The notes under the pieces: generated by a model | Seen by the model: the letters and a program-made list of their open reading frames with translations, nothing else | Database searches by the model: none | What the model was told of the DNA's origin: nothing | NCBI GenBank assembly: GCA_951812945.1 | Contig: CATOTB010000003.1 | Location: 1 to 60,846 of the forward strand | Direction of reading: 5' to 3' | Source of the DNA: Candidatus Dadabacteria bacterium | GTDB lineage: Bacteria; Desulfobacterota_D; UBA1144; Nemesobacterales; Nemesobacteraceae | DNA length: 60,846 nt | Shown here: one piece after another, positions 1 through 8,917 of the stretch | Layout: every line of letters begins with the position of its first letter | Numbering within the stretch: the stretch's first letter is position 1 | Position numbers and translations under genes: made by a program

Positions 1-402
1 TCTCACAAAGATATTGTTTTCCTTGTCCAAAACTTAGAGTCGTTTTCACAACTACTCGTTCGGAAAATTCCAGATAAAGGATATGGATTTATGTTGGATT
101 TACTGTTTAACGAAAGGTTGAATCAGGAAGTCGCTAAAAAGATCGCTAACATTGGAATGGGGAAGCAGGTGGTTGAACAGACAGTCGCTTTTACAGCTCC
201 TCACATTAGGATATATGAAGAGCTTAGCGAGAGAAAATTTACAATTCAGGTACGGTGCAGTCTCTCTATACATCATAATAATAAATATTTACTCAAAGAC
301 CAGACTCTAAACAACCATAATGTAGATGTAGGTTATCAGGAGTTTTTGGACCGGGTGAATGATGCTTTTGGCGATGATTCTTTATTAAGGATTGGGACTT
401 AA
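1..402 (+). CDS. Hypothetical protein, 5' end beyond the window
   Basis: The frame is open from the first base of the window to a TAA at 400-402, so this is the last 133 codons of a longer gene. An internal ATG at 91 is not needed as a start because the upstream codons are also open. I recognise no domain. The visible part is mixed in charge and looks like a soluble alpha/beta protein, with no membrane segment. The DNA is AT-rich, like the next gene and unlike the core genes from 1.86 kb on, which suggests accessory DNA. A function cannot be inferred. Confidence 0.55.
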   Translation, partial: SHKDIVFLVQNLESFSQLLVRKIPDKGYGFMLDLLFNERLNQEVAKKIANIGMGKQVVEQTVAFTAPHIRIYEELSERKFTIQVRCSLSIHHNNKYLLKDQTLNNHNVDVGYQEFLDRVNDAFGDDSLLRIGT

Positions 403-654
403 ATACATAACTAGACAAACGTAGGGAGCATTAAGTAGGGGGGATAAAACCCCGTAACGCAATTTCGACAAATTACGTCCTAACCGGTTTCGCCCGACAT
501 GTAGCATCCCGCACTAGCAGTTCCCTGTGTTTATTATTATACATGGAGCACCAAGTATAATTACCTCAGAATAACAACTATCTTTCCGCGGAATTTAGTT
601 AAGCCGAAACATTATAAGTAGTGGTGTAAAATAACAAGCCAAAGAACATAAAAA
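403..654. other. Non-coding gap between accessory genes
   Basis: No credible ORF or RNA gene is visible here. The stretch is AT-rich and holds only a short imperfect G-rich/C-rich inverted element around 437-452. Confidence 0.4.
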
Positions 655-1527
655 ATGACTGGCAATGAACCCAGACGACATCATTATATCCCTCAAGTCT
701 TGCTTAAGAATTTCCTTGATGATCGCGGTTACCTTTGGATAGGCGATAAGCACCAAAAGAAAACTTATAAAGCTTCTCCAAAAAATGTTTTTGTAAAGAA
801 AGACTTATACGCATTGCACGATCTTACTCAATCGACTAAGACTTATTGCTACGAAAAGTCTTTCTCAAAAATGGAAAGCGAAGTCGCTCCTGTTGTTAAA
901 AGAATTATAGAACAAGCCAGAAACAGAAGATGCCCTCAACTCTCCCCAGATGAACGTAGGGTCTGGAAAAAGTTTTTCATAGCAATTGCACGGCGGACTC
1001 CTGAATCTCAGAAACGAGTATCTGCAGTTGGAAATCGAGATGTTTTTTATGAAGTACTGAAATCTCGAGCTGATGAACTCAACTTTGACCTATGCGATCG
1101 AGATGCCTTATATAAAGACCTCCGTATACTAAAAATAAAGAAGAAGATTGAATCAAATGCTAATGTGAAGTTTGCTATTGGCAATAGCGATAATGAACTA
1201 AAACAAACAGAAAGATTTTCTAAAGAGACAGGCATAAGTGTTGTAGTAATATCTAATCCTCGACGTAGTTTCGTTATGGGAAGTCACGGCCTCTCCATTG
1301 TTAAGGCTAATAGCCAGAACGACCCAGTGCAGGGAGGATGGCTCCCTATTGCTTCGGATGTTGCGGTTAGGGCAACCACCTTTCCTGACAGAGAATTTTT
1401 GAATTTCCTCAAAAACGACAGAACTGGTGATCAGTTTATCAAGAGAATCAATAAATCGTCCTACTCACATAGCAATTTAATTGCAGGTAGATCAAGAATT
1501 CTGATCAATTCACTAATGCATAAATAG
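655..1527 (+). CDS. DUF4238 family protein
   Basis: This is a 290-residue soluble protein whose N-terminus carries the HHYIPQ signature (residues 9-14), followed by a hydrophobic and aromatic stretch ending in a YLWIGDK-like strand. That is the hallmark of DUF4238. The family is of unknown function and is scattered in bacterial accessory regions, often near mobile or defence genes. The start ATG lies after an AT-rich leader with no strong Shine-Dalgarno sequence. The gene stands alone: a 252-base non-coding stretch precedes it and a decayed SDR gene follows. Its AT-rich codon use matches the preceding partial gene and differs from the purU side, consistent with horizontal acquisition. No catalytic residues can be assigned beyond the conserved His pair. 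Confidence 0.8.
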   Translation: MTGNEPRRHHYIPQVLLKNFLDDRGYLWIGDKHQKKTYKASPKNVFVKKDLYALHDLTQSTKTYCYEKSFSKMESEVAPVVKRIIEQARNRRCPQLSPDERRVWKKFFIAIARRTPESQKRVSAVGNRDVFYEVLKSRADELNFDLCDRDALYKDLRILKIKKKIESNANVKFAIGNSDNELKQTERFSKETGISVVVISNPRRSFVMGSHGLSIVKANSQNDPVQGGWLPIASDVAVRATTFPDREFLNFLKNDRTGDQFIKRINKSSYSHSNLIAGRSRILINSLMHK

Positions 1528-1572
1528 CTTTCTTAGAAAACCCGTTTCAGTTTTAATTTTCTCATTCGCCTT

Positions 1573-1802
1573 GGAAGGATTTACACGGACAAAATAAAGG
1601 CGCTTGCGGAAAAAGAGCCGTGCAGTCGGGCATTGAATACGAAAAAGCCATAGAAGAGATGGAAGAAGACATTCCGCTGCGAAGAATAGGAACTCCTGAA
1701 GAACTGGCCGCCCTAGCCTGCTTTCTTGCTTCTGAAAAAGCAAGTTATATGACTGGAACTACTATCCAAGTTGACGGAGGATTGTTTAGGGGGCTGTTTT
1801 AA
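1573..1802 (+). pseudogene. Remnant of a short-chain dehydrogenase/reductase (C-terminal end, frameshifted)
   Basis: Two overlapping frames together spell the C-terminal third of a classical SDR. Bases from about 1573 read [14 protein letters not shown] in one frame. After a frame change near 1617-1620 the next frame reads an [17 protein letters not shown] segment, then [14 protein letters not shown], the typical end of 3-oxoacyl-ACP reductase-like SDRs. The Rossmann N-terminus and the YxxxK active site are absent upstream, where the sequence becomes unrelated. This is a decayed gene end, probably left when accessory DNA replaced the upstream part. It sits 57 bases before purU and has no recognisable start signal. 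Confidence 0.65.
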
Positions 1803-1832
1803 AAACTTGTAGGACTATATCTTTTTTTAAGG

Positions 1833-1838
1833 TATAAT
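1833..1838 (+). promoter_or_regulatory. Probable -10 box of purU
   Basis: A perfect TATAAT lies 21 bases before the annotated purU start. No convincing -35 box is visible at 16-18 bases upstream, so only the -10 element is called. Confidence 0.4.
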
Positions 1839-1859
1839 GGCATTTTCATTACGGGGGGT

Positions 1860-2741
1860 TTGATCCTGATCATGCCAGAAAGTTCTGAACAAGCAGTACT
1901 GCTTACACATTCTCCTGACCGCCCGGGTCTTCTCCGCGCAATAATCGACTTCATATCCAAGCATGGTGGTAACATATATGAAATGCAGCACTGCATGGAC
2001 ATGGATGACAAGGTCACCTTTGTTCGTGTAAAGTGGGAAATGGAGAAATTTTCCATTCCCAAAGAGGAATTCTCCGAACGTTTCCAAGAGGAAGTAGCTT
2101 CAGAATTCGACATAAAATTCGACATATTTTTCACTGGGAGAGTGCTGCGCATGGCGGTTTTCGTCTCAAAACTCCCACATTGTCTCTCCGATATCATATA
2201 CAGGTTAAGAGTCAGGGAGTGGAATGTGGAAGTTCCCCTCATTATAAGCAATCATCTTAACCTCAAACCTGTTGCTGACCGCTACGGCATGGATTTTTAT
2301 GTGTTCTCGGATGTAGAAAATAACAAAGAACAAGTGGAAGCCAGTCAGCTTGAGCTTCTCGCGGACTATAAAGTGGATTTCATAGTGCTTGCCAGGTACA
2401 TGCAGGTACTTAGCGAGGATTTTGTCTCGCACTACAAAAACAAGATAATCAACATTCACCATTCCTTCCTTCCCGCCTTCCCCGGAGCGCGTCCCTACCA
2501 CAACGCCTACAAAAGAGGTGTCAAGATCGTTGGAGCAACGAGTCATTACGTAACCGAGGATTTGGATTCCGGACCCATAATAGAGCAGGATGTAATACGG
2601 GTAAACTACAACGATTCCATAAACGACCTGGTAAGAAAGGGAGAGGATCTGGAGAAACAGGTTCTTTCACAAGCAATCTGGTCTCACATCAACAGAGAAA
2701 TTCTGATATACAAAAACAGAACAGTAATGTTCAATAAATGA
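1860..2741 (+). CDS. purU: Formyltetrahydrofolate deformylase
   Basis: PurU hydrolyses 10-formyl-THF to formate and THF, supplying formate for purine synthesis and balancing one-carbon pools in the cytosol. An N-terminal ACT domain (about residues 10-90) is followed by a formyltransferase domain. That domain contains the catalytic triad: Asn198 and His200 in the NIHHSFLP motif, and Asp236 in LDSGPII. The closing NRTVMF resembles the E. coli PurU end, and the length (293 aa) is normal. The start is uncertain: TTG at 1860 sits only a few bases after a G-run, while ATG at 1872, giving MPESSEQ, is the likelier biological start. The gene is monocistronic, between an SDR remnant and a convergent PBP1A gene. 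Confidence 0.92.
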   Translation: MILIMPESSEQAVLLTHSPDRPGLLRAIIDFISKHGGNIYEMQHCMDMDDKVTFVRVKWEMEKFSIPKEEFSERFQEEVASEFDIKFDIFFTGRVLRMAVFVSKLPHCLSDIIYRLRVREWNVEVPLIISNHLNLKPVADRYGMDFYVFSDVENNKEQVEASQLELLADYKVDFIVLARYMQVLSEDFVSHYKNKIINIHHSFLPAFPGARPYHNAYKRGVKIVGATSHYVTEDLDSGPIIEQDVIRVNYNDSINDLVRKGEDLEKQVLSQAIWSHINREILIYKNRTVMFNK

Positions 2742-2777
2742 CTCTTAGTTTTAATTTCTTACCTGCCCCTCCGCTCA

Positions 2778-3179
2778 TTACTCATCATCTTCCCTGAAAA
2801 GAGAATCTATCTTGTAATCGTAATCCTCAACTTCTTCTGGTTTCCTTTCCGAAGATCCTACCATCATCCTTAACCCACTGAGCACCTCGTCCTTGGACAT
2901 GCTCGGTTTGACCTTGTAAGAAATTTCCCCCAGGGGAGTGTTCATGATCCTTACGCCGGGTGGAATCTCAAATTCCGTGCGGTCGTTGTATTTATCAAGC
3001 GCCCTGCTCATGAACTCTCTCCAGACCGGGACGGCAGCTAAGGACCCCGACTCCTTGTCTCCAAGCGAGGTGTTATCGTCCTTTCCGACCCACACCCCGG
3101 TTACGACCATGGGACTGTATCCTATGAACCACGCATCAGTGTAATCATTCGTGGTTCCCGTCTTGCCCGCGATTCTTGC
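2778..3179 (-). pseudogene. C-terminal part of PBP1A in a shifted frame (KTGT motif)
   Basis: This segment is the C-terminal continuation of the upstream PBP1A reading frame but lies one frame away. Reading on from the shift it gives RIAGKTGTTNDYTDAWFIGY, then a GVWVGKDD stretch. This is the third transpeptidase motif (KTGT) and the end of the transpeptidase domain. It is followed by an acidic tail. The break lies at about 3176-3184 and is explained by one missing base. Translation of the part after ATG 3110 alone would give a useless fragment. Either the gene is inactivated or the base is a sequencing or assembly error. Confidence 0.75.
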
Positions 3180-5365
3180 TCTGAGTTAAGCGGGTTGGCA
3201 AGCAGTCCCGTCCCCTCCTTAATAACAGCCTTCATCATGTCAGTCATTATATAAGCCGTCTCGGGACTTATAACCCTATCAAAGTCCTCCGTTTCACCGA
3301 AGTAATGAATAGGGACCTTTTTAATGAGAAACCGAAATTCCGCAGAGTTAAGAAAGTCCCTCTGTTCTTCGGCGAAAAGACCTAGAAATTGCGACCTGCC
3401 CTCTTGGGATTGAGTCGAAACCCTTTCTCGGTAATTCCACTGCTCCGACGCATCGGCTCCATCTTTATCTTCCTTCCGCTTCAGTTTCTTCTCGTACCGA
3501 AGGTACATCTCTCCCGTGTTGTCCTCGATGAGGCTTCCGTTTCTGTCATAGATCCTGAGTATGAAGTTCGGTTCTCTGTGTCTTCCTAAATTCGCAAAAA
3601 CAGAATAGGCATTTGTAAGCTCCAAAAGAGTTACTTCCGAGCTTCCCAGAGCAAGCGATGGATAAGGACCGATTCTGGATTTAAAGCCGAAGTACCTGGA
3701 ATAACTCGCTACATACTCAGGGTCTATGTCCATGATCAGTCTTATTGAAGAAAGATTTCTTGAGTTAACGAGAGATTCCCTGAAGAAAATCGATCCCATG
3801 TATTCTTCGTCGTAATTCTCGGGAACCCAGTCATCCACAATAATCGGCACGTCAAGGAGCTTGCTGGTCTGGGTGTATCCCTTGTCTATAGCCGCCGAGT
3901 AGAGAAAAGGCTTAAATGCAGAGCCCGGCTGCCTTTTGGCCTGGATCGCCCGGTTGAATTTCGAGAGTCCGAAATCATAACCGCCCACCATTGAAATAAC
4001 GTTACCCCTCGTGTCCATGGAAAGCAGTGCCCCCTGGGTCTGCGGGCGAAACAGAGGAAATATATCAGCTACCTCGCCGTCGCTTACAGACACCCTCACC
4101 TTTATGACGTCCCCTATATGCAGCTTCTCGGGAAGAAGGTACTTGCCCTGCGGGGCCGGAAAATACCGCTCGGAGTCAACTATGTAATTCAATCTTTGTT
4201 TTTCGCCGCCGACTTCAACAGTCGCAAAGGAAGTCTGTTCATCTATGTCTCCTATAACTGTTACAACCGCCCTGTATATTTTCCCGTTCTGAAGAACAAG
4301 GTGGCTTTGCTGCTTTTTAAATTCCTCTATCTTCTCAGCCGTCCTGAGCCTGGCGATAGTGAATCTGGTTCTGCCCTGTCTTTTTTCAACCTTGCGTATC
4401 CCTCTTCGAAGAGCTTTGTAGGCGGCAAGATTGAGATCCATGTCAAGGGTGGTGTAAACCTTGTAGCCACCTTTCTCATAGGCCTTCCTTCCGACTCTTC
4501 TCTCAAGGTATTCCCTTACGTATTCAATAAAGTAAGGGGCTATGTATTCCCCTCTGGGCTCCTGTTTCGGAACGATTTTTATTTTATACGCAAGAGCTTC
4601 CCGCTTCTGGCGGTCGGTTATGAATTCTTGGTCGCGCATTATGTTTATCACGGTTTTCTGCCTTTTAAGCGCGTTTGAGGGATTGACTCTGGGCGAGTAG
4701 AGCTCCGGCCTTCTGGGAATTCCCGCCAGCAGACACGCCTCGGCTATATTTATGTCTTTTGCCGACTTTCCGAAGTAATTCCGGCTCGCCATCTCAACTC
4801 CGTATACGCCGTCGGCAAGGTATATGTGGTTTAGGTAGAGATACAGTATTTCTTCCTTGGAGAGGTTCCTTTCTATCCTGTACGAGAGAATTGCTTCCTT
4901 TATTTTCCTGCTGTAGGCCTTTTGGGGGCCCAGAATGAGGTTTTTGGTTATCTGCTGCGTAATGGTGCTCCCCCCGGAAACGATTCTCCCCATAACCAGG
5001 TTCTGATAAAGGGCCCTCACAACGCTTTTAGCATCCACACCGCTGTGCTGGTAGAACCTCCTGTCCTCCACCGCTATGAAGGCATTTACAACGTAAAGCG
5101 GTATGCTGTCGAGGTCGACAAGCGCCCTTCTCTCAAGCCCGGACTGCGCTATCAGCTCTCCCTCGGACGAATAAAATTCGTTTAGAATAACGGGCTGGTA
5201 CCTGGTAAGATCACGTAGATCAGGAAGGTCTTTTGAGAAATAGACGTATACCGCCAGGGTCCCGATCACGAACGCGGACAGAAACACCGCGGGCATCAGA
5301 AAACGGGAATGGAGAAACTTACTCGGGTCCTTGCCCGCCAGATTGATGCCTCTATTAAAATTCAT
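3122..5365 (-). CDS. mrcA: Class A penicillin-binding protein PBP1A (main part; frameshifted before its C-terminus)
   Basis: A bifunctional peptidoglycan glycosyltransferase/transpeptidase anchored in the inner membrane. A cytoplasmic N-terminus and a TM segment (residues 22-43) lead into a GT51 domain with catalytic Glu100 in EDRRFYQH and the GGSTITQQ motif. The transpeptidase domain has SxxK at Ser482 (GSAFKPF) and an SRN motif. The third motif, KTGT, is read only after a one-base shift near 3176-3184, so this frame ends in a nonsense tail. Restored, the protein would run from 5365 to 2778, about 860 residues, normal for PBP1A. Because every other motif is intact, a recent mutation or a base-call error is more likely than long decay. 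The gene is transcribed alone, convergent with purU. Confidence 0.88.
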   Translation of the reverse strand: MNFNRGINLAGKDPSKFLHSRFLMPAVFLSAFVIGTLAVYVYFSKDLPDLRDLTRYQPVILNEFYSSEGELIAQSGLERRALVDLDSIPLYVVNAFIAVEDRRFYQHSGVDAKSVVRALYQNLVMGRIVSGGSTITQQITKNLILGPQKAYSRKIKEAILSYRIERNLSKEEILYLYLNHIYLADGVYGVEMASRNYFGKSAKDINIAEACLLAGIPRRPELYSPRVNPSNALKRQKTVINIMRDQEFITDRQKREALAYKIKIVPKQEPRGEYIAPYFIEYVREYLERRVGRKAYEKGGYKVYTTLDMDLNLAAYKALRRGIRKVEKRQGRTRFTIARLRTAEKIEEFKKQQSHLVLQNGKIYRAVVTVIGDIDEQTSFATVEVGGEKQRLNYIVDSERYFPAPQGKYLLPEKLHIGDVIKVRVSVSDGEVADIFPLFRPQTQGALLSMDTRGNVISMVGGYDFGLSKFNRAIQAKRQPGSAFKPFLYSAAIDKGYTQTSKLLDVPIIVDDWVPENYDEEYMGSIFFRESLVNSRNLSSIRLIMDIDPEYVASYSRYFGFKSRIGPYPSLALGSSEVTLLELTNAYSVFANLGRHREPNFILRIYDRNGSLIEDNTGEMYLRYEKKLKRKEDKDGADASEQWNYRERVSTQSQEGRSQFLGLFAEEQRDFLNSAEFRFLIKKVPIHYFGETEDFDRVISPETAYIMTDMMKAVIKEGTGLLANPLNSEQESRARREPRMITLMRGS

Positions 5366-5459
5366 CTGTATTGAGAGTATATAATTCCGATGGAAATCAA
5401 CTTGAAAAAAGGTTACCTTAAAAAACCTTTTTGGGTTATGTTAATTCAGAAATAGTTCA

Positions 5460-5672
5460 ATGACTCACTCTGCGGAAAATGAAGCGATGGCCGGTCTCAG
5501 CGCATACGTAAAAAACGTAACGGACCAGGAAATAAAAGTACTTCTTCTCAAGCTCAAAAACGAGCTGAGAAAAGAAGATGTGACGTGGGAGCAGATAAAA
5601 GAGATACTGGCCGAGATCAAAAGCAAAGACACCGGTGTGCTGAAAGACATAATTCCTTTTCTTGTGTATTGA
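5460..5672 (+). CDS. Small helical protein of unknown function
   Basis: A 70-residue ORF that is almost entirely predicted helix, rich in Lys, Glu and Leu, and ends in a short hydrophobic IIPFLVY. It lies 35 bases upstream of cysM on the same strand and could be co-transcribed with it. I recognise no family. The balanced codon use and heptad-like Leu/Lys pattern argue that it is real, but no strong Shine-Dalgarno sequence precedes the ATG, so it could be spurious. Confidence 0.45.
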   Translation: MTHSAENEAMAGLSAYVKNVTDQEIKVLLLKLKNELRKEDVTWEQIKEILAEIKSKDTGVLKDIIPFLVY

Positions 5673-5707
5673 CCTGGCGCGGAAAAAGCCGCGCGAAAAA
5701 CACGCAA

Positions 5708-6619
5708 ATGGCAAACCTGACTGACTGCATCGGAAACACTCCGGTAATAAAACTCAAAAGCGTAGCGAAAAAGAGCCGTTCGACGATATGGGCGAAGCTT
5801 GAGAGCCTGAATCCCGCGGGCAGCATAAAGGACAGGGCCTGCATTGCCATGCTAAGGCAGGCGGAGCGGGAAGGCCTGATAGAGCCCGGGAAAACGACCG
5901 TAATCGAGGCGTCAAGCGGCAACACGGCCATAGGACTCGCGCTTTGCTGCCGGACAAGCGGGTACGACCTCGCGGTTGTCATGCCCGAGGACACCGCGGA
6001 AGAGAAAATCCAGTTGATAAGGGCGTTTAAGGGACAGGTGGTTCTCACCGCCGCCGGCCGGGGACTTCAGGGATCAATAGAGAAAGCCCGGGAAATGGAG
6101 CGGGAGAGCCCCGATTCCTGCTTTCTTGATCAGTTCAAAAACACCGCGGATATCGTGATTCACAGTGAGGAGACCGCAAAAGAGATACAAAACCAGATAC
6201 CCGGCCGCCTGGACGTGTTTGTCTGCGGAGTCGGAAGCGGGGGGACGGTAATGGGGGTGGGCTCTGAACTCAAAAAAATCTATCCGGAACTCAAGGTAGT
6301 CGTAGTAGAACCCGCCGAATGCCCTACCCTGTCCGAGGGAAAAAAAGGTTTTCACGGCATCTGCGGCATATCGCCCGGGTTCGTGCCCGAAAAGCTTGAT
6401 CCCGGCGTAATCGACAGAATCTACGCGGTCTCTACAGAAGATGCCCGCAAATGCACTAAAGCCCTCGCTTCAGAAGAAGGCATACTGGTTGGAATATCCT
6501 CTGGAGCGTGCCTCTGCGCGGGCCTCGGGATCTCAGAAGAGCTTGGGGACGGCGCTCAGGTGCTCGTAACTTTCTGCGACGGCGGGGAGATGTACCTGGG
6601 AACTGACCTTTACGATTAG
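5708..6619 (+). CDS. cysM: Cysteine synthase B-type (O-acetylserine sulfhydrylase)
   Basis: A fold-type II PLP enzyme making cysteine from O-acetylserine and sulfide or thiosulfate. The start is set at ATG 5708, giving MANLTDCIGNTPV, because that aligns with the family N-terminus; an in-frame upstream extension is not homologous. The PLP lysine is Lys41 in AGSIKDRA, the same position as in E. coli CysM. The SGNTAIGLA substrate loop and the GVGSGGTVMGV phosphate-binding loop follow. The length (303 aa) matches CysM rather than the longer CysK. It may share a transcript with the small ORF upstream. Confidence 0.9.
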   Translation: MANLTDCIGNTPVIKLKSVAKKSRSTIWAKLESLNPAGSIKDRACIAMLRQAEREGLIEPGKTTVIEASSGNTAIGLALCCRTSGYDLAVVMPEDTAEEKIQLIRAFKGQVVLTAAGRGLQGSIEKAREMERESPDSCFLDQFKNTADIVIHSEETAKEIQNQIPGRLDVFVCGVGSGGTVMGVGSELKKIYPELKVVVVEPAECPTLSEGKKGFHGICGISPGFVPEKLDPGVIDRIYAVSTEDARKCTKALASEEGILVGISSGACLCAGLGISEELGDGAQVLVTFCDGGEMYLGTDLYD

Positions 6620-6782
6620 AAAATCGGTTTGGGCAGCATTGTATATAATCCAGCACTTTTTTTATGGAAACGGGTTGTTGTTTTATCATCACAATTGATT
6701 ATATTGAGGCCATAAACTCAAGAAAAACCGATCAACAAAAGCATAAGATTATCCGTTACGCCCGTAGGCGGGCACGTATGTG

Positions 6783-6818
6783 GAGACCTTCCACAGGCTA
6801 AAGCCCGTGGGAGGTCTC
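6783..6818. other. Long stem-loop, possible terminator or RNA element
   Basis: A 36-base inverted repeat: GAGACCT pairs with AGGTCTC, followed by T-G, CCAC/GTGG, one A-C mismatch and GGCT/AGCC around a two-base centre. It gives a stem of about 17 pairs with one mismatch. CTCTTTTG follows, so it could act as a terminator for cysM. The GGGAGG in its 3' arm is also correctly placed (8 bases) before a TTG mini-ORF, which would sequester that site. The inner CCAC-GGCT-AGCC-GTGG pattern also resembles hairpins at ends of IS200/IS605-type elements. Confidence 0.5.
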
Positions 6819-6822
6819 TCTT

Positions 6823-6900
6823 TTGAAAACAGCAATCTTCATTGACGGTCAAATGGCCCAGCTAAACAGGCCAAGACTTTTCGGGCAACAAAATATATAA
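6823..6900 (+). pseudogene. 25-codon mini-ORF resembling the start of a NYN/LabA-type gene
   Basis: TTG at 6823 opens KTAIFIDGQMAQLNRPRLFG and stops at 6898-6900. The KTAIFIDG start is typical of NYN (LabA-like RNase) domains, whose first strand carries the catalytic Asp. A GGGAGG ribosome site lies 8 bases upstream within a hairpin. It is either a decayed gene start or a regulated leader peptide that resembles one by chance. Confidence 0.25.
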
Positions 6901-6997
6901 TCCCCACATCGGTTTGAAATGGAATTTTAACTGTGTTATTTTATTTTTTGGACATTTTTATCTGCGCAGAGATTGCGTAGAGATTGAGGAATAACAT

Positions 6998-8848
6998 ATG
7001 TCAGCAAATATTTTTAAGAACCTTGTGCTTTGGGTGGCGATATTCGTCGGAGTGTTCGCGGTGTACCAGTTCATGAACACCTCGGCAAGCGTCTACTCCG
7101 AGATATCCTACAGTAAGTTCCTTGAACACCTGGATCATGACAGGATAGCAAAGATAGAGTTCGGCGAAAACATAATAAGAGGAGAGCTTAAAAACGCCGA
7201 CCCCGAAGACCGCGGATTCACGACCACGGGTCCCGCGGGAGAACTTCTTATCGCGAAGCTTGAGCAAAGCGGCATAGAGTTCAGTTTTTCACGCCGGAAC
7301 CAAAGCTCCCTTACTCAGATACTCATAAACTGGGGCCCCCTCTTCATACTGGTCGCACTCATGGTCTTTTTCATGAGGCAGATGCAGGCCGGGGGCACAA
7401 AGGCGATGAGTTTCGGGAAAAACCGCGCCAGGATGCTGGGCGAAGGCCAGAACAAGATCACCTTCAAGGATGTGGCCGGGGTTGAAGAGGCAAAAGAGGA
7501 AGTAAGCGAAATAGTGGAGTTTCTCAAGAGTCCCGAGAAATTCACTCGCCTCGGAGGAAGAATACCCAGGGGAGTTCTGCTGGTAGGTCCCCCGGGAACG
7601 GGGAAGACCCTTCTTGCAAAAGCCATAGCCGGAGAAGCCGAAGTACCGTTTTTCATAATAAGCGGAAGTGACTTTGTGGAGATGTTCGTCGGAGTCGGAG
7701 CTTCAAGGGTCAGGGATCTTTTCATACAGGCCAAGAAAAACGCCCCTTGCATAATATTCGTTGACGAACTCGACGCCGTGGGAAGACACAGGGGAGCGGG
7801 ACTCGGAGGAGGCCACGACGAAAGGGAGCAGACCCTTAACCAGCTTCTGGTCGAGATGGACGGCTTTGAAGGAAACGAAGGCATTATAGTCATGGCCGCA
7901 ACGAACCGCCCGGACGTGCTTGACCCGGCGCTTCTGAGACCCGGGAGGTTTGACCGTCAGGTTGTTGTCCCGAGGCCAGACGTCAGGGGAAGAGAAGCTA
8001 TTTTGGTCGTTCATTCGAAAAACACCCCGATGGCCAAGGATGTTGATCTTTCGGTAATCGCGAGATCCACCCCGGGTTTTTCCGGAGCCGACCTTGAGAA
8101 TCTCGTTAACGAATCGGCTCTTCACGCGGCCCGCAACGATAAGGAACAAATTTCCATAGAGGACTTTGAATACGCAAAAGACAAGGTCACCATGGGAGTT
8201 GAGAGAAAAAGCATGCTGATAAGCGAAAAAGAAAAGAAAATCACCGCTTATCACGAAGCCGGACATGCGCTTGTGGCGAAACTGACTCCCGAAGCCGACC
8301 CTATACACAAAGTAACGATCATACCGAGAGGAATGGCTCTTGGAGTCACCCAGCAGCTTCCCCTTGAAGACAAGTACACACTGTCGAGAACCTATCTGCT
8401 TTCCACTGTAAAGGTGCTTCTTGGAGGCAGGGCCGCGGAGGAACTGGTGTTCTCCGAGAGAACCAGCGGTGCGGCCAATGATCTTGAGAGAGTTACCGAC
8501 ATAGCCAAAAAAATGGTATGCGAATGGGGAATGAGTGAAGTCGTGGGACCGGTAACTTTCGGCAAAGGGGAACAGCAGCCTTTTCTGGGCAGGGAGATCT
8601 CGAGAAAAAGCGATTACAGCGAAGATACCGCGGTGCAGATAGACCAGGAGATAAGGAGAATCGTAAATGACAGCTACGATGAGGTGATGAAGCTCCTTCA
8701 AGACAATCTGAATCTTCTGCATGAACTCTCTTCCCTGCTTCTTGAAAAAGAAGTTGTAGACTCAGCCGAACTTGACGAACTGGTGTCAAAGACCCAGGAG
8801 TTCAGGCCGGAAGTGAAAAAGCCGTTTGATATAACCGGCAGGGTCTGA
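6998..8848 (+). CDS. ftsH: ATP-dependent zinc metalloprotease FtsH
   Basis: A membrane-anchored hexameric AAA+ protease that degrades misassembled membrane proteins and regulators such as LpxC. Two TM segments (about residues 9-27 and 110-128) flank a periplasmic FtsH-ext domain. The AAA+ module has Walker A GPPGTGKT (197-204), a Walker [10 protein letters not shown] and an SRH region. The M41 peptidase has HEAGH (419-423). The length (616 aa) is normal. It opens a long co-directional run ending at 16.46 kb. The HflK/HflC-like proteins at 34-37 kb belong to a family that can bind FtsH, but they are far away and linked to a transporter. Confidence 0.97.
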   Translation: MSANIFKNLVLWVAIFVGVFAVYQFMNTSASVYSEISYSKFLEHLDHDRIAKIEFGENIIRGELKNADPEDRGFTTTGPAGELLIAKLEQSGIEFSFSRRNQSSLTQILINWGPLFILVALMVFFMRQMQAGGTKAMSFGKNRARMLGEGQNKITFKDVAGVEEAKEEVSEIVEFLKSPEKFTRLGGRIPRGVLLVGPPGTGKTLLAKAIAGEAEVPFFIISGSDFVEMFVGVGASRVRDLFIQAKKNAPCIIFVDELDAVGRHRGAGLGGGHDEREQTLNQLLVEMDGFEGNEGIIVMAATNRPDVLDPALLRPGRFDRQVVVPRPDVRGREAILVVHSKNTPMAKDVDLSVIARSTPGFSGADLENLVNESALHAARNDKEQISIEDFEYAKDKVTMGVERKSMLISEKEKKITAYHEAGHALVAKLTPEADPIHKVTIIPRGMALGVTQQLPLEDKYTLSRTYLLSTVKVLLGGRAAEELVFSERTSGAANDLERVTDIAKKMVCEWGMSEVVGPVTFGKGEQQPFLGREISRKSDYSEDTAVQIDQEIRRIVNDSYDEVMKLLQDNLNLLHELSSLLLEKEVVDSAELDELVSKTQEFRPEVKKPFDITGRV

Positions 8849-8917
8849 TCCCCGTGGCTTTTCCCTACCCCGCCGCTGCTCTTCGGCTGTCTTTGCGAAA
8901 CCGGGAGTAAGAACCGT

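Larger units (their letters stand above)
6620..6997. other. 378-base intergenic region between cysM and ftsH
   Basis: This region holds a long hairpin (6783-6818), a smaller GCCCG/CGGGC stem near 6752-6765, and a truncated mini-ORF with an NYN-like start (6823-6900); both larger items are described separately. The rest is AT-rich and probably contains the ftsH promoter, but no clear -35/-10 pair stands out. The ftsH ATG at 6998 is preceded by a GAGGAATAAC-type ribosome binding site. Confidence 0.45.

Noticed and set aside
464..475. A lone TTTCGACA-like site at the left end resembling the Fic iterons
   Set aside because: Only one copy, with no phased neighbours and no promoter relation.
4118..4678. 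A 186-codon plus-strand ORF
   Set aside because: It lies antisense within the PBP1A gene and has no family resemblance or ribosome site.
7703..8722. A 339-codon minus-strand ORF
   Set aside because: It is antisense to ftsH, a strongly conserved gene in its own frame.
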